Under the pieces are notes generated by a model. It saw nothing but the letters and a program-made list of their open reading frames with translations. It made no database searches and was not told where the DNA came from. Position numbers and translations under genes: made by a program. Of a DNA stretch of 32,304 nucleotides, positions 25,759 to 32,304 are shown piece after piece (position 1 is the stretch's first letter; each line of letters opens with the position of its first letter). The stretch is from Oligoflexales bacterium (GTDB lineage Bacteria > Bdellovibrionota_B > Oligoflexia > Oligoflexales > RGVZ01). The stretch is taken from the NCBI GenBank assembly GCA_947476525.1, contig CANJQY010000013.1, positions 1 to 32,304 of the forward strand. Reading direction: 5' to 3'.

Positions 25759-27252
25759 ATGACCGAGCCTATGTCCACACCAATTCCGGTACTTGCGAAC
25801 TTCCACGCCGAGGGTGTCGACACCATTCGCCACTGTAAAATTATTGGCACTCTAGGCCCATCTTCGTCGGATGAAGAGACGCTTCGCGCTCTGATATTGG
25901 GAGGATTGAACATTGCACGTCTCAACTTCAGTCACGGCGACCACGCGATGCACAAAAAGAACATTGACCTTGTTCGACGAATATCAGCCGATACGGGACA
26001 TCCTGTGGCTATCCTTCAGGATCTTCAGGGCCCGAAAATTCGTTGCGGAAAACTCATAGGTGGAAGCCTCGAAATAAAAACAGGTGAATCGTATACTTTA
26101 GTATATGCTGCCGAACAAACGGACCCGAAAATTATTCCCATCGACTACAAAGATTTGGTAAAGGACGTTTCTGTCGGCCAACGCGTGATGATGGACGACG
26201 GGAATTTTATATTGAGAATTGAAGCCATCAACGGACAAAATGTAGTGGTTCGGGTTGAATTCGGTGGAATATTGAAACCTCGCAAAGGGGTCAATTTTCC
26301 AGACGCAAAACTATCACTTCCCGCAATGACGGAAAAGGACAGCAAAGACCTGCTTTTTGGCATTCAAAACGGGGTTGACTACGTCGCACTTTCATTTGTT
26401 CAAGACCCCGCCGATATTCTTGGAATCAAAAAAATGATCAAGGCCATGGGGTCTGATATTCCCGTAATCGCAAAAATTGAAAAGCTTCCCGCCATCGATA
26501 CCATTAACGAAATTGCACAGGTTGCTGACGGTTTAATGGTGGCTCGTGGTGACCTCGGCGTGGAGGGTGACGTGGAACGTGTGCCCGGATTCCAACGCTT
26601 GATTCTCGCTGCCGGAGCTCGCTATGCGAAACCCGTGATTGTGGCTACCCAAATGCTTGAATCGATGATTGAAAACCCCCAAGCCACTCTTGCAGAGGTC
26701 GCCGACGTCGCCAATGCAGTGCTGGACGGAGCTGATTGCATTATGCTTTCAGGCGAAGTCGCCTCTGGAAAGTACCCGCTCGAATGCGTCGAAACGATGG
26801 TCGACATTATCCGAGAAGTCGAACACTGGACATTTAAACGTCCAGACCGCTATTCTGCGACAGAACTGCGCAAGGATACAACCTCGTGGGAAGACCACGA
26901 AGCGATCGCGCGTGCCGCGTGCGAAGCGGCCGACTCCCTCAACGCAAAGGCCATTGTTGTGTTAACGCTAACTGGTAGTATTGCGCGCAGTATTGCCAAG
27001 TGGCGTCCAAAAACACCTATTATCGCAATATCGCCACGCCCCGAGGTTGTACATAGGATGAGTTTGATTTGGGGCGTTTACGGCATGCAAAACAAATTGT
27101 TCTACAACACAGATGCATTGCTCGCAGAACTTCCGGACCAGCTTAAAAAATTAGGTCTTGTTGCTTCGGGGGACACGATTGTTATTACTGCCGGGATTCC
27201 AATTAATCATGTGCGTCCCACCAATATGATTAAAATCAATCGGATACCATAG
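25759..27252 (+). CDS. pyk: Pyruvate kinase
   Basis: Pyruvate kinase makes pyruvate and ATP from phosphoenolpyruvate and ADP, the last step of glycolysis, in the cytoplasm. The 497-residue protein has the full set of motifs: KIIGTLGPSS, NIARLNFSHGDH (substrate and potassium loop), LQDLQGPKIR, a B domain (about 105-190), DYVALSFVQ, the catalytic-lysine motif VIAKIEKLPAIDTINEI (the family signature), VARGDLGVE with the metal-binding Glu/Asp, and ATQMLESMI. The C-terminal domain (about 375-497) looks complete. After GDLGVE the sequence reads GDVERVP where most enzymes have a Pro-Ala-Glu-Glu-Val-Pro type stretch, a small variation. The start ATG 25759 has GAGGAG upstream. Its last 102 bases overlap the convergent GGDEF gene. 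Confidence 0.96.
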   Translation: MTEPMSTPIPVLANFHAEGVDTIRHCKIIGTLGPSSSDEETLRALILGGLNIARLNFSHGDHAMHKKNIDLVRRISADTGHPVAILQDLQGPKIRCGKLIGGSLEIKTGESYTLVYAAEQTDPKIIPIDYKDLVKDVSVGQRVMMDDGNFILRIEAINGQNVVVRVEFGGILKPRKGVNFPDAKLSLPAMTEKDSKDLLFGIQNGVDYVALSFVQDPADILGIKKMIKAMGSDIPVIAKIEKLPAIDTINEIAQVADGLMVARGDLGVEGDVERVPGFQRLILAAGARYAKPVIVATQMLESMIENPQATLAEVADVANAVLDGADCIMLSGEVASGKYPLECVETMVDIIREVEHWTFKRPDRYSATELRKDTTSWEDHEAIARAACEAADSLNAKAIVVLTLTGSIARSIAKWRPKTPIIAISPRPEVVHRMSLIWGVYGMQNKLFYNTDALLAELPDQLKKLGLVASGDTIVITAGIPINHVRPTNMIKINRIP

Positions 27253-28266
27253 ATTCATTCCAACAATAGTGTTACGCCCTCGACCTTTACTCTGGTAAAG
27301 CATGGCGTCTGCACCTTTCACGACATCTGTCGCATTGCCTTCAAAATTTGGGGGAACCCAACACAAGCCTTGACTACAAGAAACGTTGACTGAAAATCCT
27401 TGAAAGGCAAATATCTTTTTTTCAATCGTTTGCCGCAGCACCTCCGCTTGTTCTAAAAGAGCCGTTGCCTCGGTGCCGTGCAAAACGATGATGAACTCGT
27501 CGCCGCCAAATCTCGCCGCGAAATCCAAGCCCTTTCCTCCGGGACTGGCCGTGTCAATTTGTGGTCCAATTTGTTGTCCACTTTGTTGTCCAATTTGTTG
27601 TCCAATTTGTTGCGCAATCAAATGACCCACCGATTTTATGACAAAGCTTCCAACCATATGGTTCGTTGTATCGTTAACCTTTTTGAAATGATCCAAATCC
27701 AACATAATCAAAGCCAAGCCATATGCCCCGCTTCGGCATTTTTCAAAGGACGCGGCAAATTTTGCTAAAAAACTACGCATATTTGCGAGTCCTGTCAGCT
27801 CATCAACCAGATTCATATTCTGGAACTTGAACAAGGCAATGCGCATTTCGTCGGCTTCGAGCTTCTGAGTCAATAAAGCCAGCACATTGAGGTGAACCAC
27901 GATCAAACTAGTGCCTGTAGGAAGGATAACATCTGCTCCGGCCCGCAAATGAACCGTGGCAACATTATCATAAACGGCTGCCTTGGGTGACACCACGATG
28001 ATCCCTGTATGGCGCTCGCCATCAAGGGCCCGCGTTTGAAGTACGACGGCCTCAGAATGGCCGCTAGAAATTCCTGTAAGGATCACCACATCTGGATGGT
28101 GTTCTTTTATATAGGCCACGGCCATTTCGCCACCGTTGACCGCAGCAATTTTTTTGAGACCCTCCCCAACTAAATCTTCCATGGTAATTCTCAGCAGCTC
28201 TCCTTCCGTTTTGTCAGAGCAAACAATAAGAATACTTACTAAATTTGTTTGGCCTTTTTTGCGCAT
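27151..28266 (-). CDS. Diguanylate cyclase (GGDEF) with degenerate receiver domain
   Basis: The 371-residue protein has an N-terminal receiver-like domain (about 8-130) and a C-terminal GGDEF domain (about 150-335) that should make cyclic di-GMP. In the receiver the acidic pair reads CSD, and the phospho-acceptor position reads VVILTGIS where an Asp is expected, so phosphorylation is unlikely. The GGDEF domain keeps LDLDHFKKVND and RFGGDEF (the active site), but NHMVGSFV replaces the usual GHxxGDxV, and the I-site Arg is absent. A Gln-rich insert from 12-bp repeats sits between these two parts. ATG 28266 is chosen because AAGGA lies eight bases upstream; the frame is open to 28443. The last 35 codons run into pyk on the opposite strand and stop at 27151. 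Confidence 0.85.
   Translation of the reverse strand: MRKKGQTNLVSILIVCSDKTEGELLRITMEDLVGEGLKKIAAVNGGEMAVAYIKEHHPDVVILTGISSGHSEAVVLQTRALDGERHTGIIVVSPKAAVYDNVATVHLRAGADVILPTGTSLIVVHLNVLALLTQKLEADEMRIALFKFQNMNLVDELTGLANMRSFLAKFAASFEKCRSGAYGLALIMLDLDHFKKVNDTTNHMVGSFVIKSVGHLIAQQIGQQIGQQSGQQIGPQIDTASPGGKGLDFAARFGGDEFIIVLHGTEATALLEQAEVLRQTIEKKIFAFQGFSVNVSCSQGLCWVPPNFEGNATDVVKGADAMLYQSKGRGRNTIVGMNLWYPIDFNHIGGTHMINWNPGSNNNRVPRSNKT
27553..27612. repeat. Five tandem 12-bp repeats in the GGDEF gene
   Basis: The unit TCCAATTTGTTG occurs at 27565-27576, 27589-27600 and 27601-27612. A one-base variant lies at 27577-27588 and a more diverged copy at 27553-27564. On the minus strand it encodes Gln-Gln-Ile-Gly. 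The unit is frame-neutral, so copy-number change would lengthen or shorten the insert in the cyclase. Confidence 0.92.
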
Positions 28267-28552
28267 GATATTCATCCTTTCTGACGCTCTTATCTGACAT
28301 TCATATTTTTTGGCGGGCCCCTTTGGGTGTATCAATAAAACATATAAACCCAGTCTATCCATCAGGCATTTGCCCGTGAGAGCTTTCGGCATAAAATCAG
28401 AGGTCTTAAGTTTTTTTTTAATTAGACAAATTAAATGATTCATATCGGCATCTTAGGATTGATGGCGAGTCCCCAAGCTGGACCGCTGGCTTTAGCGCTT
28501 AGTCCCCCTGTCCGATACGAGAGATGTAAATTAAATAATAAGGGACTCAATA
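28267..28552. other. Divergent spacer between the GGDEF and PBP1A-type genes
   Basis: These 286 bases separate two divergent genes and must hold both promoters. I could not assign either with confidence. A nine-base A/T run lies near 28410. The weak inverted repeat TATCGG (28443-28448) and CCGATA (28512-28517) encloses two AGTCCCC copies; it may form a leader structure. I see no match to a cyclic di-GMP, TPP or cobalamin riboswitch. The GGDEF frame is open through much of it up to 28443, but the ribosome site points to 28266. Confidence 0.35.
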
Positions 28553-30685
28553 GTGCACCGCATTAAACCATTCCAATCTTTTCTGGCGGTTGAGGTCGAT
28601 CCCCGCATCGCACCTCGGCGGCATGATGCGCGCAGTAGGATTTTGCGGATTGTTTTGGGCATGGCCTTCATTTCTTCACTTGGCTTTGGAACTTTCCTAT
28701 TTTTTTGGTGTCAATCCATAGGACTATTTGCATTAGACAAGGCGAAAATTGCCAATCTCGATCGTTTCGAATATCAGGATAATTCCATTGTTTTCGATAA
28801 GAATGGAAATAAAATCGGGGAGTATTTTGATGAATATCATTTATTTGTGCACTACGACGAGCTTCCTCACGCATTTGTGGACGCTCTAATCGCAACGGAA
28901 GATCGACGATTCTTCGAGCATTCTGGGGTGGACTATCGTGGAATTCTCCGAGCTATCTGGACCAAAATCAAGCTTCGAAAGGCTTCCGGCGGCGGTGGCG
29001 CAAGCACTATCACTCAGCAAGTGGTGCGTTCTGTATTTCTAAACAATAAAAAAAATATTAGCCGAAAAGTGACCGAAATCGCCTACGCGCTAGAACTAGA
29101 GCGTACGATGTCGAAGCAAAAAATTCTTGAGTTCTACGTTAACACAATGTTCCTCGGCAACGGTTCTTACGGCGTGGGCGCAGCGGCAAAACGCTATTTC
29201 GGCAAAAAAATTCAGGACCTATCCCCTGCCCAATCAGCCATGATCGCAGGCCTTTTTCAGTCTCCAAGCCGATACAATCCCAAGAAATATCCGGATCGCG
29301 CGAAGAGCAGGCAGCTGAAAGTCATTAACTCGATGCTTCGCAATAAAATGATCACTAAAAAAGTTGCGCAAGAGCTATCGGGCGCCCCCCTCAACTACCG
29401 CGAATACAAATATCTCAACGCACAAAACGCCTCTTGGTTTGTCGACTACGTTCGCGAAAATATTCCTAAGTTGATCAGCATTAAGAGATCGGGAATTGGC
29501 TCGCAAGGCATTAGTGGCTACCGCATCTACACGACTTTGGATTCAGACCTGCAGACCCTTGCAGAATCGTCGGTACACGCCTACGATTCCCGGCTAAATG
29601 AGCTTAGTCGCCAAACAGGAATGATCCGAGACAGCGCCAATGGAGGTCTAAAGAAATCTCGAGTCGAAGCCTCCATGCTAGTGACCGATCCCAACACGGG
29701 CGACGTGCTCGCGATGGTCGGTGGCCGCGATTTCAAAAGATCTCAATATAATCGGGCTTCCAGCGCCATGCGTTCGCCCGGCTCTGCATTCAAACCCATC
29801 GTATTCACTGAAGCCTTGCTAGCCGGAAGCAAATGGAGTGACTTGCTTTACGTTAGCCCGATTAACATTGCTAACTACCGGCCGAAAAGTGAGGAGGCGG
29901 ACTATCTGACAGAAACCACATTGTTACGCGCCTTCTACCGCAGCATGAATGCACCTGCATTGGACTTGGCCGAATCAGTTGGGATGCCGGCCATCATAAG
30001 CCGCGCCAAAACTATGGGCGTGACGTCACCGATCAAAGATGAATTCGGATCGGCCATTGGCTCCTCTGATGTTTCGATGATGGACCTCTCTCGCATGTAC
30101 GGCACCTTTGCGACGGGGGGTGTTCTAACCGAAATTGATCCGATCACGAAAATTACCGATGCCAACGGGCAAGTTCTGTGGGAGCGCCCAACCCTCGCGT
30201 TACGCCAAAAAAGAGTACTAAATCAGCAGGTCGCCTATCTTATGACCCAAGGAATGATGGCCGTCCTTGCAAAAGGAACAGGTTCGTCGAGCAAAGATCT
30301 TTCGGGAATTTCCGCAGGAAAAACAGGAACAAGCAATGACAATGCCGACAACTGGTTTTGTGGTTACACGCCTAATCTCGTATCGATTGTTTGGGTCGGA
30401 ACCGACGAACACACCGCGATTCATGCAAACATCAGTGGGGGTGCCATTGCCTTACCGATTTGGGATCAATTTATTCGAGGCTCGCTACGCACGCGACGCG
30501 CTCCAAAATTTGTGCGTCCATCCGGCATTGTCGACGCCGATATAAATCCCATCTATGGCCATCTAAGTGAGAGCGGTATAAAAATGTCTTTTATCGAGCA
30601 AAATGTACCTATGGAATCTACGTCCCCCCTAGAGCACTTGGAAAATGATTCCTCAGGAGGTTTTCGCCATGCGTTCAACAACTAA
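28553..30685 (+). CDS. Class A penicillin-binding protein (PBP1A-type)
   Basis: A bifunctional peptidoglycan synthase of the inner membrane, with a periplasmic glycosyltransferase and transpeptidase. The 710-residue protein has a membrane anchor (about 30-60), then a GT51 domain (about 85-270) with catalytic Glu-116 in the motif ATEDRRFFEHSGVD, a GGASTITQQ motif at about 148-156, RKVTEIAYALELER and YGVGAAAKRYFGK. The transpeptidase domain (about 375-650) has the S-x-x-K motif at Ser-411/Lys-414 (PGSAFKP), S-x-N at 464-466 (SMN) and KTGTS at 590-594. The start is GTG 28553 with AAGGGA seven bases upstream. The next gene begins before this one ends, so the pair is translated together. I leave the exact PBP1a/1b/1c naming open, although the length and motifs favour PBP1A. 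Confidence 0.92.
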   Translation: MHRIKPFQSFLAVEVDPRIAPRRHDARSRILRIVLGMAFISSLGFGTFLFFWCQSIGLFALDKAKIANLDRFEYQDNSIVFDKNGNKIGEYFDEYHLFVHYDELPHAFVDALIATEDRRFFEHSGVDYRGILRAIWTKIKLRKASGGGGASTITQQVVRSVFLNNKKNISRKVTEIAYALELERTMSKQKILEFYVNTMFLGNGSYGVGAAAKRYFGKKIQDLSPAQSAMIAGLFQSPSRYNPKKYPDRAKSRQLKVINSMLRNKMITKKVAQELSGAPLNYREYKYLNAQNASWFVDYVRENIPKLISIKRSGIGSQGISGYRIYTTLDSDLQTLAESSVHAYDSRLNELSRQTGMIRDSANGGLKKSRVEASMLVTDPNTGDVLAMVGGRDFKRSQYNRASSAMRSPGSAFKPIVFTEALLAGSKWSDLLYVSPINIANYRPKSEEADYLTETTLLRAFYRSMNAPALDLAESVGMPAIISRAKTMGVTSPIKDEFGSAIGSSDVSMMDLSRMYGTFATGGVLTEIDPITKITDANGQVLWERPTLALRQKRVLNQQVAYLMTQGMMAVLAKGTGSSSKDLSGISAGKTGTSNDNADNWFCGYTPNLVSIVWVGTDEHTAIHANISGGAIALPIWDQFIRGSLRTRRAPKFVRPSGIVDADINPIYGHLSESGIKMSFIEQNVPMESTSPLEHLENDSSGGFRHAFNN

Positions 30686-32105
30686 ATTGATTTTAATGTG
30701 CTGTTTGCTTGTTTCGCTGGCCCAATTCCCGCGGCCCGTGGCGGCCAAAACTCCGGATGTCGCCGAAGATTGCGTCAAGCTATTTGACAGATATGCCGTG
30801 CCCCTGCAAGAGCTGTGGAGCAAACGCGGCAAGACTTTGCGCGGTGAAAATACGGATGGTGCCGCTCTCATTGAGGATTTCACATTGTCTCATTGCCAAG
30901 ATCCAGATACTCGCGTAGCGATAACCTCACTCATCTCAAAAATATTAAACGACCATTCCGGCAAAATCGGAGTGATTTTGCCACTGTCGAATAACAGCTA
31001 CTTTCTGCATGTCATTCGCAGCTTTGAAGCAAATCTTGCCTCTAAAAACTTGGATCCCAAAAAAATACTCGTCGTCCTAGACAACCAGGGTCGAGACGAT
31101 TTGACAATCCAAGGCATCGCATCCCTCATTTTTGAGCATAAAGTTTCGGTGATAATCGGCGGACAAAAAGCAGGAGATACTGCGCTCCTGCGGCTTTGGG
31201 GAAGCCGATTGATCGTTCCCACGTTTCTACTGACGGAGCCGCCCGCCGGGCCGCCGTTCCAGAATATTTACTACTCTCGCCCGACTCAGGCAACTCTAGC
31301 CAAGGCTGCCGTAGCGGCCAATATTCGGTTTGGCCACCGAAGAATTTCGGTGCTTAGTCCACAAGATCAACATAGTGACCTATTTATTGCCGCGTATGAA
31401 TTGGCGGCAAAGGCTGCGGGAATCTCTATTGTCAACCGGGTGCCTTATGACTCCACGCGTTTTGACTTGATGGAGGCCTCGGGCAAAAAAATATTTCATT
31501 TGGACACAAATGATCGCCAAGATGAATTGAAGGAACTCTATAAAGCCGCTAAAGAACAAGCCAAACAAAGTGGGGAAAAGTTTAATCCAAATATGGTCGC
31601 TCTCCAGCCCGATATTCGCCAAGATGCGGTGATGATCCCCGACAACTTCAAGGTCGTTCGACATTTTGCAAAAATTTTCGCCTATTTAGGCGTGAGAAAA
31701 ATGCCACTTTTCGGTCAATTTGAGTGGCGAAGTGAAGGGCTTATTGCCCCATGGGACGGCTTCCTCGGAGGCTCCTACTTCGTTGACTTTCTCGGCGCTT
31801 ACACATCACTTCCTGCGCCAATTAAGATTCCAACAACGTCAGCCTCACCATTTTTTGTGGCTCCTGATAAAATTGAACAAGCCGATTTTTCGCTGGTCGC
31901 ATGGCGTGCAATCGAGTGGCCCCTTCGCCTTTCGCAAAAAACCAGCGAAATGCGCCGTAAACTTTACCGACTGATTCCAAAAATCAAGGATGACCACACC
32001 GAAGGCAATTATGACGAACAGAACACCATCATATGGTCGCCGTCAATTTTCACAGTGAACGGAAATGGCAGCAAAAAAGGTGAACTAAACCTGATCGGGC
32101 AATGA
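30669..32105 (+). CDS. Periplasmic-binding-type protein, candidate activator of the PBP1A-type synthase
   Basis: The 478-residue product has an N-terminal signal peptide (about 1-26, ending VAAKT; no clear lipobox Cys), a short helical region (about 28-95), then a Peripla_BP/leucine-binding-like fold (about 100-400) starting KIGVILPLSNNSYF, with a SVIIGGQKAGDTALL segment and a RISVLSPQDQHSDLFIAAYE segment. The opening and order resemble the C-terminal half of LpoA and other ABC-type amino-acid-binding proteins. Since LpoA activates PBP1A in E. coli, a similar role is a reasonable inference from the 17-base overlap with the synthase gene. ATG 30669 has AGGAGG eight bases upstream and is preferred to an in-frame ATT/ATG-like start at 30645. 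A ligand-binding receptor is the alternative. Confidence 0.78.
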   Translation: MRSTTKLILMCCLLVSLAQFPRPVAAKTPDVAEDCVKLFDRYAVPLQELWSKRGKTLRGENTDGAALIEDFTLSHCQDPDTRVAITSLISKILNDHSGKIGVILPLSNNSYFLHVIRSFEANLASKNLDPKKILVVLDNQGRDDLTIQGIASLIFEHKVSVIIGGQKAGDTALLRLWGSRLIVPTFLLTEPPAGPPFQNIYYSRPTQATLAKAAVAANIRFGHRRISVLSPQDQHSDLFIAAYELAAKAAGISIVNRVPYDSTRFDLMEASGKKIFHLDTNDRQDELKELYKAAKEQAKQSGEKFNPNMVALQPDIRQDAVMIPDNFKVVRHFAKIFAYLGVRKMPLFGQFEWRSEGLIAPWDGFLGGSYFVDFLGAYTSLPAPIKIPTTSASPFFVAPDKIEQADFSLVAWRAIEWPLRLSQKTSEMRRKLYRLIPKIKDDHTEGNYDEQNTIIWSPSIFTVNGNGSKKGELNLIGQ

Positions 32106-32107
32106 AG

Positions 32108-32304
32108 TCACAGTGTCGTTCCTAAAAACTCCATCTGGGACAAATTCGCGACGGTGGGAGCCCTGAAGTTGGCAGGGTTTTGTCGCAAAAAAACGAGTTG
32201 GCGTAACCGCTCGCTATCGAGATTGAATGCTAGGCCGCAAGCGAATAGAATTGCTGAGCTGGCGTCTGTGGCCAGCCGTTCTTTTTCCGCATTTGGCCCT
32301 TTCG
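32108..32304 (-). CDS. 3' end of an unidentified gene (5' part outside the window)
   Basis: On the minus strand one frame is open from the window edge for 64 codons to a TGA at 32110-32108. The translation has ordinary coding character, with a helix-like ATDASSAILFACGLAF stretch, then an Arg-rich helix and RQNPANFRAPTVANL. The other two minus frames are broken by stops. The gene ends two bases after the convergent stop codon at 32105, which is typical of this compact genome. I do not recognise a family; the Ala-x-Gly-Leu-Ala segment is faintly like the ends of actin-fold pilus/secretion proteins, but this is weak. Confidence 0.5.
   Translation of the reverse strand, partial: KGPNAEKERLATDASSAILFACGLAFNLDSERLRQLVFLRQNPANFRAPTVANLSQMEFLGTTL

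Noticed and set aside
28300-28470. Cyclic di-GMP riboswitch (GEMM) upstream of the GGDEF gene
   Set aside because: A CACGGGCAAATGCC stretch on the minus strand recalls one GEMM segment, but the rest of the conserved core is absent.

Overview
The window is about 32.3 kb of dense bacterial chromosome, roughly 47% GC by eye. It suggests a flagellated, chemotactic, diderm bacterium. The combination of genes fits the Bdellovibrionota/Oligoflexia or the former Deltaproteobacteria: an Mla lipid-transport operon whose MlaD carries a C-terminal barrel-like domain, a GldA/GldF/GldG-type ABC operon, paired ArsA/Get3-like ATPases, and a giant hybrid Ser/Thr kinase. That placement is inferred from gene content; the window holds no rRNA or other marker gene. 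I saw no tRNA, rRNA, CRISPR array, insertion sequence or phage gene.

Layout. (1) 1-6.7 kb, motility and chemotaxis: the 3' end of cheA and a cheW gene (+), a strong bidirectional terminator, then flgE, fliS and fliD (-), a GNAT-type acetyltransferase (+), a G/C-rich terminator and one short flagellin gene (-). (2) 6.8-11.6 kb: four minus-strand genes, three of them closely coupled, encoding an ABC ATPase, an ABC-2 permease, a GldG-like membrane protein and a DUF4340-like protein. (3) 11.7-14.7 kb: a predicted Cys-containing lipoprotein, an Ala-rich membrane protein with tandem repeats, and an FAH-family hydrolase. (4) 14.7-17.9 kb: mlaE-mlaF-mlaD. (5) 18.0-25.5 kb: an 1801-residue Ser/Thr kinase/NTPase/GAF protein followed by two ArsA-like ATPases, with overlapping reading frames. 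(6) 25.6-32.3 kb: pyruvate kinase, a convergent GGDEF protein with a degenerate receiver, a class A penicillin-binding protein overlapping a periplasmic-binding-type protein, and the tail of an unidentified gene.

How the parts may work together. The first block builds and steers the flagellum: the CheA/CheW array, hook, filament cap, filament chaperone and filament. The Mla block probably moves phospholipids between the two membranes. The PBP1A-type synthase and its overlapping partner look like a peptidoglycan synthase with a candidate periplasmic activator. The most unusual unit is the kinase-ArsA-ArsA operon. Its large sensor kinase ends in what looks like a degraded SpoIIE/PP2C-like domain and is translationally coupled to two unequal Get3-like ATPases. 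I regard it as the best candidate for an undescribed system in the window.
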